The notes: generated by a model not told the origin, from the letters alone. Positions 1 to 10,004 are shown, numbered from the stretch's first letter. The stretch: 64,000 nucleotides of DNA from Skeletonema tropicum (GCA_037178625.1 CM074127.1:1426001-1490000), one strand, 5' to 3'. Numbers and translations are program-made.

Positions 1-653
1 TTCTTCTTTACTGAACTCTTCGCTGACTCACCCAATGGCACTTGGGCTCTGCGATAGCTCGTCTTCTTTGCAGCTTCCTTGCCCATTACTGACGCTCTCA
101 TCAAAGATGTTCTCATGCGTTGTTTCTTTGCATCTTCACCATTCAGTCTCTTGCGATCTTCTTCACACCTCTTCGCCTGCTTCAGCATGCTTTCAATCTC
201 AGCCGAAGTCAATTCTATACCAAGAAGTTCCGACAATTGCCGATGTGTCTTCTCCTTATTGCCCTTGCCAGTGACACAGACTGCCAACTCAGCCATTGCC
301 TTCCATGCATCAGTCTGGTCCAAATTAAGTCGCTTTCCTTCAGAGTACATTGCTATTGTCCCGAACATTGCTTCGGACGCGTTGCTGCATCCATTGGATG
401 CAATGCGTTCAATACTTTTCTCATTGAACATCGCCTTCACCACATCTTCAAGAATCGTCCGTGCCTTCAAACCAATGGACATATAGTGCCCATGGCGCTT
501 GGTCCGATTGAGCGCCTCTGTCTCCAGTTGCTCTTCTGTCCAAGACGGATTCTCATTCTTCACTTGTAGATAACTGCAATACTTTGGCTGGAAACATTGC
601 GAATGATCTCCGGAGTGATGTGGAACGGTAGCATACATCTGCTTTAAGCATTC
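1..653 (-). pseudogene. C-terminal fragment of a Mutator-like transposase, cut at the Penelope-like element
   Basis: An uninterrupted reading frame of about 217 codons runs on the minus strand from position 653 off the left edge of the window. It has no start codon of its own and begins exactly where the retroelement repeat begins. Near its start it reads HHSGDHSQC followed by a YC pair, and further on SNASEAMFG and EGKRLNLD. Those resemble the HxxGDHSxC...WC and N.ES...... PK/EGK blocks in the C-terminal part of Mutator-like transposases common in algae and animals. The tail is Lys/Arg-rich. This is motif recall without alignment. The upstream half is not found beyond the retroelement at 3448, so the gene is truncated rather than simply split. 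It could instead be an unrelated host gene 3' end. Confidence 0.45.
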
Positions 654-1040
654 TGTATGATTTGAAAGTGATGATACAATATTTTTCAACTTAGATTAGG
701 ACGTTAATTACTTGAACGAGTAGAGTAATGAACTCGTTTCGGTTAGACCTTCATCGGCAAGTGTCAACGTGAGACAGCCCCAGGAGCGGGCTGTTCTAAT
801 GAATCTTTTGTATAGTGGTGAACGGAGAAAAATGAAATGAACGGAGAAGTGAACGTCTTTTTCAGACGCGGTTCAATGTCTTTTCAGACAGGAGAAGCTT
901 TTGCTCTCCCGAGCTGAGCTGCCGGAAGGCAGCTCCTCGGGAGAGTAAAAGGAGGGGAGCTCGATCAGTCAGGATCGGGCTCCCCATCAAAATACTTACT
1001 GGCCTCTTTGCCGGGTTCTTGTATCAGTTTTGCTTTCGTC
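653..1040 (-). repeat. Downstream pseudo-LTR (3' end of the RT element)
   Basis: This 388-base segment contains the last codons of the RT frame (up to the stop at 965) and about 310 bases of 3' UTR. It includes a short inverted repeat around 903-945 (ctcccgagctgagctgccgg and its partner ending ctcctcgggag) that could fold into a stem near the 3' end of the transcript. It matches 2436-2634 plus 3262-3447 almost base for base; the clearest difference is three extra bases near 814. Confidence 0.7.
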
Positions 1041-2368
1041 ACAGCTGATCGTATCGTTGGGGCTCCATGATAGGCAATAATAAACTTCTGAATTCGTAGA
1101 TCTTGTTCGAAGACTTCTTTGCAGTGGGTGTCGTAGAGACACCGAAGTAGTTTACGAGGGATATCATTTGGATGGAATGTCCAGTGGAGGATGGCCAATT
1201 CTTTGTTGGTAAGAGTAGGCTCTGTTGGTTGTTGTATTGCATTTGCATTTGATTCGATAGATCGTAGGCGTGCATCTGCTTGTAGGATGTACTGCTTGAT
1301 GACGTGTGAGTCCCAGCCGCGTTGTACTAGTCTTTTGAAGAGTAATTTAGATTGATTGATGTAGTCAGATTCAAGGGAGTTTTGGCGCTTGTACTGACGC
1401 AATAGACTGTAGGTGACACCTTTCATAATTTGTGGAGAGTGTGCTGAATGCGGCGGGAGATATTGGTAGAGATTGCAGGCTTTTTGGAATGTACGTGTTT
1501 GAATTTGTTGCGATGGTCCAATGGTGATAGTGAGATCGAGGAAGTTAACAGATGTTGATAGGGGCTCAAAGTCCCATCGTAGGGATCCGAAGTTATCAGT
1601 ATCATATTGAAATTGTGCATATCGTAGGTTGGTACCAATCCATATTCCTTTCATATCGTCGATGAAACGCTTGTAGAGGAGGAGATCATTGGAATATTTA
1701 TTAAGGAGGAATTCTTCATGGATTGCAAAGTAGATTGTAGCCCACATACATGCTGCACTAGTTCCCATTGCTGTACCAGTTAGTTGTTTGAAGTACATAT
1801 CACCAAATTCGAAGATGTTGTTTTTCATGACTAGCGAAAGAGCTTCTTTGATTGCGGCAATAGGAAAGGAGGAGAGTCCATTGCTTGCTAGTTTACCGGA
1901 GGAGGCTAATTCGTCGAGCCAGTTGCTGATGACTTGGAGCGCATGATCTGTGTCGATGTTAGTATACATAGATTGCGCATCTGCTGTAAATAGTCTTGCA
2001 TTGAAGGGAAGGCGGTGGAATGACTGGAGACTGTCGAGTAGGCTGCCACTATCTTTGAGGTACGATGGGATGAATTGTTTCAGTTGTTGGAGATGGTAGT
2101 CGACCCACTTGCTAAGGCAGTTCATGAATGTACCTGCGCAGCATACAATTGGACAGAACTTGTAGGGCTTCTTTTTATGCACTTTCAGCGTCATACGGAA
2201 TCGAGCAAACTTGTTTGTTGGGAACAGTTTCTCAGATTGCGAGCGCTTAAGGTAGTCATGCTCGGCTTTAGACATTGACATCTTGTGTTTTTGACAGAAG
2301 AGGGCAATTTTATAGCGGAGGATATTATTCATTTGCATTGCTTCTCGACGGCTGATTCGTTGGTACAC
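965..2368 (-). CDS. Reverse transcriptase of a Penelope-like element
   Basis: RNA-directed DNA polymerase of about 460 residues. Visible RT blocks in order are LKVHKKKP...CPIVC (finger motifs), TADAQSMYTNI (motif A, with the YTNI typical of Penelope-like RTs), QLTGTAMGTSAACMW (motif B), FIDDMKGIW (catalytic DD, motif C) and VNFLDLTI (motif D), then a thumb and a C-terminus ending AKLIQEPGKEASKYF. No GIY-YIG endonuclease motif is seen at the C-terminus, so it may belong to an endonuclease-lacking lineage or be truncated. The listed 5' end is a GTG; the first ATG in frame is at 2338. The frame stays open upstream to about 2476, across the junction into the neighbouring repeat, without an ATG. 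This suggests that the 5' end was lost when the copy joined the preceding one. All catalytic blocks are intact, but translation of this copy is doubtful. Confidence 0.7.
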   Translation of the reverse strand: MYQRISRREAMQMNNILRYKIALFCQKHKMSMSKAEHDYLKRSQSEKLFPTNKFARFRMTLKVHKKKPYKFCPIVCCAGTFMNCLSKWVDYHLQQLKQFIPSYLKDSGSLLDSLQSFHRLPFNARLFTADAQSMYTNIDTDHALQVISNWLDELASSGKLASNGLSSFPIAAIKEALSLVMKNNIFEFGDMYFKQLTGTAMGTSAACMWATIYFAIHEEFLLNKYSNDLLLYKRFIDDMKGIWIGTNLRYAQFQYDTDNFGSLRWDFEPLSTSVNFLDLTITIGPSQQIQTRTFQKACNLYQYLPPHSAHSPQIMKGVTYSLLRQYKRQNSLESDYINQSKLLFKRLVQRGWDSHVIKQYILQADARLRSIESNANAIQQPTEPTLTNKELAILHWTFHPNDIPRKLLRCLYDTHCKEVFEQDLRIQKFIIAYHGAPTIRSAVTKAKLIQEPGKEASKYFDGEPDPD

Positions 2369-2435
2369 ATTCGTATTACTGAGGTGATCAGTACAGGCGC
2401 TCTTGTTGTAGAAGCCTCTTCGCAGAAGACACGCA

Positions 2436-3447
2436 CTGTATGATTTGAAAGTGATGATACAATATTTTTCAACTTAGATTAGGACGTTAATTACTTGAAC
2501 GAGTAGAGTAATGAACTCGTTTCGGTTAGACCTTCATCGGCAAGTGTCAACGTGAGACAGCCCCAGGAGCGGGCTGTTCTAATGAATCTTTTGTATGGTG
2601 AACGGAGAAAAATGAAATGAACGGAGAAGTGAACTAGCGTAATGGAATTTCAAAAGGGTGAAATTTCACTACTGCAACTTTCGTGAAATTTACAGGGTGA
2701 AAGTTGCACCAATTTTGGCCAACAATGAAATTTCACAAAAATTCTGGCGCGAACGGATGGTACTGAACCAACACGTAGCACAAAAATCTACAAAAATAAC
2801 CTAAGACCCTTCATTCCACCAACCACCAAACCCCAAAGAACACCACGCACCATCCAGATGATGAGTTTGTCAACTCAGCGGAGAGTAACTCTTCACCAAA
2901 ATGCTGGCGACTAACAATGCAGTATTACTTATTCCTTCGTAGTAATTCAGCTTACATGCGTGTTCCTGCATTGGCATGTACCAGATGATTTTGGGCGCGG
3001 ATGGCTCTTATTTTGGGTGCGGGTATGTGCACAAATCAACTTTTTGTTCACTCTGCCGTCTACCACGCTGTCATAGTTTGCCTGGCAATAACAACAACTC
3101 TTAGAGTGATGTGTTGACTGCAGAGTGCAAAGTATTACGACTATCTCAGGATAAGCTAGAGTGAAATTTAATCCCTTGAAATTTCTGAAATTTCTGAAAT
3201 TTCAACCTGCAATTTTCAACCCCCTCCAAAAATGGTGAAATTCCATTACGCTAAAGTGAACGTCTTTTTCAGACGCGGTTCAATGTCTTTTCAGACAGGA
3301 GAAGCTTTTGCTCTCCCGAGCTGAGCTGCCGGAAGGCAGCTCCTCGGGAGAGTAAAAGGAGGGGAGCTCGATCAGTCAGGATCGGGCTCCCCATCAAAAT
3401 ACTTACTGGCCTCTTTGCCGGGTTCTTGTATCAGTTTTGCTTTCGTC
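2436..3447 (-). repeat. Upstream pseudo-LTR, interrupted by a MITE
   Basis: Second copy of the element's 3' end. The parts 2436-2634 and 3262-3447 are collinear with 653-1040. The last codons of the RT (AKLIQEPGKEASKYF...) reappear here at 3372-3447, fused to unrelated upstream sequence. The interruption is a clean transposon insertion with a duplicated target, so the insertion is younger than the tandem arrangement or hit only this copy. Confidence 0.7.
2635..3253. mobile_element. hAT-like non-autonomous DNA transposon (MITE), 619 bp
   Basis: Both ends carry an 18-base perfect terminal inverted repeat (tagcgtaatggaatttca). They are flanked by an 8-base direct duplication of the target, aagtgaac, at 2627-2634 and 3254-3261. 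The undisrupted target is present once in the sister repeat at about 847-854. An 8-base target duplication and a TAGNG terminus fit the hAT superfamily. No transposase frame is present. The subterminal regions are rich in the word gaaattt in both orientations, possible transposase-binding repeats. Confidence 0.85.
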
Positions 3448-3512
3448 TGTGATGCTACATCGCTCGGTGCTCGGTGCCTATGGTACCTGTGCTGATGCTG
3501 TGTTTCCATATT

Positions 3513-3575
3513 CCCGTTTCTGCCCAAACTTGTCCCGTTTCTGCCCAAACTTGTCCCGTTTCTGCCCAAACTTGT
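3513..3575. repeat. Three tandem 21-bp units
   Basis: The unit cccgtttctgcccaaacttg plus t occurs three times in a row. The second copy of this region (around 6373-6440) has a broken version of the same array, with extra bases in each unit. Confidence 0.9.
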
Positions 3576-3599
3576 CCCAGGTTGATATCTCATGCACGC

Positions 3600-5164
3600 T
3601 CATGATGATTTAATAGGTTGAAGATCCAAGCGACGCATTCTTTCGCAGTCCATGGCAGGTAGTCGCTCGATTTATTGGCCTGTAGAAGTAATTGGGCGTC
3701 ATAATAGTACTGGAAATCACGTGTGGTGTGGGTGGCACGTCGGCAGGGTGTGACATGCCGCCGAGACCTAGCGACAAAAGGAGCTTGTATGGCAGGATGG
3801 CAGGAGATAATATATCTACAATGGTTGATGGACACTATATCTTTGATTTGCCTCTCTACAGTAATCTAGCATTCAGCTTAACGGTTGAAAGGGCGAAATA
3901 TTTGGAGACGGAGCGTGTAGATGCTAATTCGGTTGCACAGTCCATCGTCAAAAGTGTCGAAAACTACGACTCCGCCAATAGGTAGGCTTGCTGAATTCAA
4001 CTTGAACCGAGTTGCTGTTGCAAGAGGTGGGGAGCACAATCAGGCCCGTTATGATGAGGGAACTTGGGATTCATACTTCCAAGCCCCCGATTTCGACTGG
4101 AATATCATCAAGCAGACTGAGCGTCAGTGTATGCTCGTGTTCTGTGACCTATTCTCTACCGGCTATGCCCATTCTGCTCACTTGCCGTCTTCTATCTATT
4201 TGGTGGTCTCCGCCGTGACAATGTTAGTGCTCTCAAAGCGCCCTACATCTTCCCCCACTTGAGAAATATGAAAAATGAAAGTGTTGCAACTAGAATGACA
4301 AAAATTCTCCGCAATAATATTGAGCACGAGCTCCGTCGGAAAACGTTGTTCACGTCACGATCGATGAGAAAGGGCAGCATGACCGAGTTCCGGTTACACC
4401 GCCCGAGATCTATCTTACGAGGAGGAACTTGCTCGCAGTGGGCATACAATTCTACCCGCCAACACCTTTGGAGAAGACAATGCTTCTATGGGCATCAGAA
4501 GAGCATCCCACCAAGAAGCAGAAGGCCACGGCAAGTACCCCTCCAGAATCAGAGACAGCCAATGCAGGTACCACCTAACAATCAGCCTACAATACCGTTG
4601 TGGCTAATGCCATCAAATCTACAGGGAACAATAAGACTGGTGGTGTTACTGTCCTGACTGAGTTGGAGAGGTTTGTGGAAGTTGGCACCATTAGTAAAAA
4701 ACAAAAGGATTTTCTTAGTGCCGGCAGTGTGGGGCTTGTTTCAAAGTCCATCCTCAATGATATATGAAGAATGATTTGATTATTGGACTCCCTGATTATA
4801 ATTCCCTGGGGTCTGAAGGGGCTAGGTATTGCAGGGGAGTGACTGCTACTGCCATGGTCATCACTGCCGAGCAGTGGAAGGAGTTGTGCAATTTGGAGCC
4901 GACCGATCTCGATAATGATATCAATCGCAGGTTGTCGACCTTGAAGTGCAAGCACAGCTTCATCAAAGCGACAAAAGAAAAGAAGCAAGGCAACATCAAG
5001 TATTCACAGTCTTGCCGAGAGAATTCAAAAGTTATGAAGAAACGGAAAGACGATGGTATGAGTGATTTAGAGACTAAGAACAAAATTCTTCGTGAGATTG
5101 GAATTCAAAGTGGACAGCAATCACTCCGTGATGTATTTTCTCGGAGAAGTCTAGTACGTAGTTA
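3600..5164 (+). pseudogene. Broken tyrosine-recombinase-like gene (Crypton/DIRS type), copy 1
   Basis: Several coding-like blocks lie in order on the plus strand but in different frames. They include RYDEGTWDSYF at about 4050-4080, FGGLRRDNVSALK at about 4198-4233, SMRKGSMTEF at about 4360-4390, EEELARSGHT at about 4418-4448, and a lysine-rich tail ending QSLRDVFSRR before the stop near 5164. GGLRRDN...L resembles the first Arg box of tyrosine recombinases, and RKG followed by a SGH resembles the second Arg/His box. These three together suggest the recombinase fold used by Crypton and DIRS elements. No catalytic Tyr was identified with confidence, and at least three frameshifts are needed, so it is not functional as written. 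A host protein family is possible. Confidence 0.45.
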
Positions 5165-5165
5165 A

Positions 5166-6300
5166 TTGTTACTCCTATGTAATAGTTCAAAGTGGACAGC
5201 AATCACTCTGTGATATTGCTTGCTGGACCTGGCTGTGGCACGTGTATTATTGCTCTAGTAATAGGATGGATATCTACGAGTACTTGAATTTACTTTACTT
5301 TGACTTCTAAGTACTCCCCCTCCATGCATGCATTCATTTCTATTCATTTCCCACTTGGGAAGTTTGGCAATCTCCGCTGCCGAGGGGCCAGTGGAACGGA
5401 CAGCCTTGGCTTCAGTAACGGCATCATTGAAAGACTTTACACTTCTGAAAATGCAGCCAATGATGCATGACGAGTGAATATACGAATCATGATTCAGTCA
5501 TGACCATGGCGCATAAACTAACAAAGTCACCAGAACTGCCAAGAGGAATTACTTGCAAACTCAACCAGGATGACCAATCACCTAGGCCTCTCCTTGATGC
5601 TGCTGCCCAATTTCGATAGCTACATTTCCATCCTCTGCACCCACTACACCACTTCCAACGACACAAACTGAAAGTAACACTGGTTGATCGCATCCACGAT
5701 AATCCAAGCGCTTGCAGTCGCCACCTTCCACCTTCCGTATCGAGTCGGATTCTACTGGTAATCCTGCAGAACAACGGTATTGTCATGTCGAGAGAGTCCC
5801 AATGCAAGTTGACCAATTGTTATTTTGGAAAATATGAATCCCAATTTGTTGCCCACTAGATAACTAGCCATAATGACTTGGCACTTCCTTCTGCGGTAAG
5901 AAGATCAAAGATAAACTAGTCACAGCATTTATTGAATGTCCCAAAACGCTTCCTTGAGTTCATTGGCGCTTCCACATAATGCAGATCTTTCCATCCTTAC
6001 TATACAGCCCGTCACGTAAATCGATGCTTGGGATGGCAGTTACGTTATGAGTTATGAGGCAAGACGATGATAAAATTGCAGTGTTGATGAGGATGACGGA
6101 TGTAATGTGTATTTGCCCCGCCCGCCTGGTTCTGGTTGAATCTCAGCCTCCTCCTCCATTGTTGATTCATTCCATCAGCGCACTCTGTTTGAGAGAGTCA
6201 TTGCTATCAGCGGCAGAATGAATGTCCACCGTCCACCCTCAGTTGGCCTCTCTTATGAGACAATGATACAATGGGGGGGGGGGGGGGGAGGGGAACGTTT
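5166..6300. other. Intergenic stretch between the two recombinase-like copies
   Basis: No convincing gene. A 27-base phrase (caaagtggacagcaatcact and following bases) at about 5105 is repeated at about 5188. The minus strand at about 5340-5440 has a short coding-like stretch (SFNDAVTEAKAVRSTGPSAA) with no recognisable start or family; it may be a gene relic. Confidence 0.4.
6273..6288 (+). repeat. Homopolymer of 16 G
   Basis: A run of 16 guanines at the left border of the second recombinase-like copy. Such a run often marks unreliable sequence, and the segment to its right is full of small indels compared with copy 1. Confidence 0.9.
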
Positions 6301-8999
6301 GTGTGATGCTGTACATTACGCTCGGTGCTCTGGTGAGCCTATACGGTACCTGTGCTGCTGTGTTTCCATATTCCCGTTTCTGCCCAAACTTGTAGCCCGT
6401 TTCTGCCCAACTGTCCGGGTTTCTGCCCCCAACACTTGTCCCAGGTTGATATCTCATGCACGCTCATGATGGATTTAAGGTAGGTTGGGTTTTTGAAGAT
6501 CCAAGCGACGCATTTTTTCGCAGTCCATGGCAGGGTAAATTCCAGTCGCTCGATTTATTGCCTGAGAAGAAGTAATTGGGTTGGGCGTCATAATAGTACT
6601 GGAAATCACTCACCAGTGTGGTGTGGGTGGCACGTCGGGCAGGGTGTGGACATGCCGCCGAGACCCTAGCGCAACAAAAGGAGCTTGTATGGCAGGATGC
6701 AGGAGATAATATATCTACAATGCGTTGATGGACACTACACACACACAAATCTTTGATTGCCTCTCTACAGTAATCTAGCATTCAGCTTAACAACGGTTGA
6801 AAGGGCGAAATATTTGGAGACGGAGCGTGTAGATGCTAATTCGGTTGCACAGTCCATCGTTCATTCAAAAAGTGTCGAAAACTACAGAGAAAAAGACTGC
6901 ATATCCGCCAATAGGTAGGCTTGCTGAATTCAACTTGAACCGAGTTGCTGTTGCAAGAGGACTTGGGGGGAGCACAATCAGGGCCCGTTATGATGAGGGA
7001 ACTTGGGATTCATACTTTCCAAGCCCCCATATGGATTTCGACTGGAATATCATCAAGCAGACTGAGCGTCAGTGTATGCTCGTGTTCTGTGACCTATTCT
7101 CTACCGGCTATGCCCATTCTGCTCACTTTTGCCGTCTTTTTTTTCTATATTTTTATTTTGGTGGTCTCCGCCGTGACATGTTAGTGCTCTCAAAGCGCCC
7201 TACATCTTCCCCCACTTGAGAAATATGAAAAATGAAAGTGTTGCAACTAGAATGACAAAATTCTCCGCAATAATATGAGCACGAGCTCCGTCGGAAAACG
7301 TTGTTCACGTCACGATCGATGAGAAAGGGCAGCATGACCGAGTTCCGGTTACACCGCCGCGAGATCTATCTTAGAGGAGGAACTTGCTCGCAGTGGGCAT
7401 ACAATTCTACCCGCCACACCTTTGGAGAAGACAATGCTCTCTATGGGCATCAGAAGAGCATCCCACAAGAAGCAGAAGGCCAAACCCCCGAACAATCATT
7501 GCCAATTGCAATTAAATTGCAATCATTAATTTGCAATTGCCAATTAATTTTTAGTGTTTTGCAGCTCGATAATTGGAAGTATTTTTGTTTTTACAATTTT
7601 TTTTGTCTCTTGATCGGTGTTGTCAGAGTCTTGTTAGGTCTGTTCCTCATCCATTTCTTCAGTTCCAGCGCATCAGGTGTGTGACGTGTTTTTTGCCACG
7701 CACAGCACCCACCCCAGCCCACCGCACAGGAGTAATGAAGATTCAGAAGGGTGGTCAAGTTCGAACTCAGACAATGTCTGATAAGCGGAGAAGAAGGCAT
7801 GCAAAGGTCTGTTGAAGGATCCTGCTGCTGCTGCTGCTGATGATGATGATTCGTCATCTAATCAGAGATGAGGACTCAGACTCAGACGATGAGAGTTTGG
7901 AGAGAGGTTACAAAAGTAGCGAAGTTAGAAGAATATGATCGAGTTATGGGAGAGAGTAGTATATCAATTGTAGATTCATTCTGGGATCTGCTGCGGTTTG
8001 TTTAGAGAGTCTGTGGAGTGAAGAAGATATTGCATTGATGAGCAAGAGGCGTCATGGTATGAACCCTATACCAATGAAGCCATCCTCTGTCTGAAAAAGA
8101 ATATCAGGACCTGTGGGATGTTGGAGATGTTAATGAGGCGAATGAGGACAGGAAAGCTGTAAAGAGCATGAGCGTCTGGCAAAGAAATTGAGGGAACAGC
8201 AGGAGCTGGAGACATTGCTTCAGAAGATCACTGAAGAGGAAGAGATTGTGGACTAGAGGAAGAGAAAGAAGGCTCTGACTAAATAATATAGGTTGCCATA
8301 GTAATAATTGTGATAATTGAAATTAATTGCAATTAATTGTAATTGTCAATTAATTTTTCAGGACCCCTCGCCAGATGACAATCAATTAACAAATTTTAAT
8401 TTTCTGGGTTGCAGAAGGCCACATGGCGTAGAAGTACCCCTCCAGAATCAGAGACAGCCACATGCAAGGGTACCACCTAACAATCAGCTACAATACCGTG
8501 TGGGTAATGCCATCAACTCTACAGGGAACAATAAGACTGGTGGTACCAAAGAGTTACTGTCCTGACTGAGTTGGAGAGGTTGTGGAAGTTGGCACCATTA
8601 GTAAAAAACAAAAGGGGATTTCTTAGTGCCGCAGTGTGGGGCTTGTTTCAAAGTCCATCCTCAATGATCAATATGAAGAAGATTTGATTATTGGACTCCC
8701 TGATTTGTTTATAATTCCCTGGGGTCTGAAGGGGGGTACTAGGTATTGCAGGGGAGTGACTGCTATGCCGATGGTCATCACTGCCGAGCAGTGGAAGGAG
8801 TTTGGAGTTGTGCAATTTGGAGCCGCCACGGATGAATCTCGATAATGATATCAATCGCAGGTTGTCGACCTGAAGTGCAAGCACAGCTTCATTCAAAGCA
8901 CACGACAAAAGAAGCAAGGCAACATCAAGTATTCACAGTCTTGCGAGAGAATTCAAAGTTATTGAAGAAACGGAAAAGACGATGGTATGAGTGATTTAG
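6300..8999 (+). pseudogene. Broken tyrosine-recombinase-like gene, copy 2, running into the gap
   Basis: Collinear with 3450-5065, including RYDEGTWDSYF (about 6990-7020), GGLRRD (about 7159-7180), MRKGSMTEF (about 7320-7345) and RSGH (about 7391-7402). It ends in the assembly gap at 9000. Differences from copy 1 are mostly 1-8 base insertions or deletions, many of them stutters of adjacent bases, with few substitutions. That pattern suggests poor sequence or an assembly variant of the same element next to the gap. It is further split by the insert at 7483-8410. Reading frames are more broken than in copy 1. Confidence 0.45.
7483..8410. mobile_element. 0.93-kb insertion flanked by an 11-bp direct repeat
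   Basis: This block is absent from copy 1. It is bordered by gcagaaggcca at 7472-7482 and again at 8411-8421, which looks like an 11-base target duplication. The ends read aaccc... and ...gggtt, a 5-base inverted match only. Both subterminal zones are rich in aattgcaatt-type words. Between them are fragments of a charged, Glu/Lys-rich frame and a (ctg)n/(atg)n run near 7820-7850, with no recognisable transposase. A 9-11 base duplication would fit a Mutator-type element. Low-quality sequence nearby limits confidence. Confidence 0.45.
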
Positions 9000-9499
9000 N
9001 NNNNNNNNNNNNNNNNNNNNNNNNNNNNNNNNNNNNNNNNNNNNNNNNNNNNNNNNNNNNNNNNNNNNNNNNNNNNNNNNNNNNNNNNNNNNNNNNNNNN
9101 NNNNNNNNNNNNNNNNNNNNNNNNNNNNNNNNNNNNNNNNNNNNNNNNNNNNNNNNNNNNNNNNNNNNNNNNNNNNNNNNNNNNNNNNNNNNNNNNNNNN
9201 NNNNNNNNNNNNNNNNNNNNNNNNNNNNNNNNNNNNNNNNNNNNNNNNNNNNNNNNNNNNNNNNNNNNNNNNNNNNNNNNNNNNNNNNNNNNNNNNNNNN
9301 NNNNNNNNNNNNNNNNNNNNNNNNNNNNNNNNNNNNNNNNNNNNNNNNNNNNNNNNNNNNNNNNNNNNNNNNNNNNNNNNNNNNNNNNNNNNNNNNNNNN
9401 NNNNNNNNNNNNNNNNNNNNNNNNNNNNNNNNNNNNNNNNNNNNNNNNNNNNNNNNNNNNNNNNNNNNNNNNNNNNNNNNNNNNNNNNNNNNNNNNNNN
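9000..9499. other. Assembly gap of 500 N
   Basis: Exactly 500 unknown bases, probably a scaffold gap of estimated or nominal length. Any apparent open frame across it is meaningless. Confidence 1.
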
Positions 9500-10004
9500 G
9501 GTCTATAGGTTTGTAGCGAGCACCTTATATTTTTTTCTCCACCGGTTGATGGATAGGTTTGTAGCGAGCACCTTATATTTTTTTCTCCACCAGCACCTTT
9601 TATTATGCGTTATATCTTGTTTTTTTGCTGTCTAGTACCACCTATATTTCAGCACCTTATATTATACAGCCCATTTTTAGTATTTCTTCTTTGTCCTTAT
9701 TTTTTTGTGTTACTAGAGAATGAATATAAGGTGCTGGCTACAAAACGGTTGATGGTCTGTATAGGCAAACTTAAGCCCTTCAGACAGTTTACTAAGGGAT
9801 TGCGTCTTCGGTGGGTGCCGTGGTAATGAAGGGCAATATGTAATATTGCCCCAAAGTGGCCTGACATTCGACAATTTTGTGCGGACGCAAAATGGTTTTT
9901 GACTTGTACTTACGATGCACGAGAAGATATATATAAGTACTTCTGTGGAGAAACGATAGACTATGTACTTTTTATTGACACAAGAAGGTGACAGAGCAAG
10001 AGAG
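9500..10004. repeat. Direct and inverted repeats beside the gap, then the MLH1 3' flank
   Basis: The phrase ggtttgtagcgagcacctta is present at about 9507 and 9554 as a tandem duplication that includes the following T-rich stretch. Its inverted form (aatataaggtgctggctaca) lies at about 9723. The word ggttgatgg also occurs on both sides. This looks like the ends of a small inverted-repeat element cut by the gap. Positions 9750-10004 hold the 3' flank of the minus-strand MLH1 gene; no other gene is seen. Confidence 0.4.

Larger units (their letters stand above)
653..3447 (-). mobile_element. Penelope-like retroelement in partial tandem (pseudo-LTR) arrangement
   Basis: A reverse transcriptase frame (965-2368, minus strand) lies between two direct repeats of the element's 3' end: 653-1040 and 2436-3447. 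Both repeats start at the same word (ctgtatgatttgaaag) and end at the same word (ttgctttcgtc). Without the later MITE insertion their lengths are 388 and 385 bases. Each contains the last codons of the RT frame plus the 3' UTR. Head-to-tail copies in which the leading copy is truncated are typical of Penelope-like elements, where the repeats are called pseudo-LTRs. No integrase, gag or protease is present, which argues against a true LTR retrotransposon. Confidence 0.6.

Noticed and set aside
653..3447. Ordinary LTR retrotransposon
   Set aside because: The repeats contain the 3' coding end of the RT itself, the RT has Penelope-type motifs, and there is no gag, protease or integrase.
8987..9508. 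Open frame across the gap
   Set aside because: It consists almost wholly of unknown bases.
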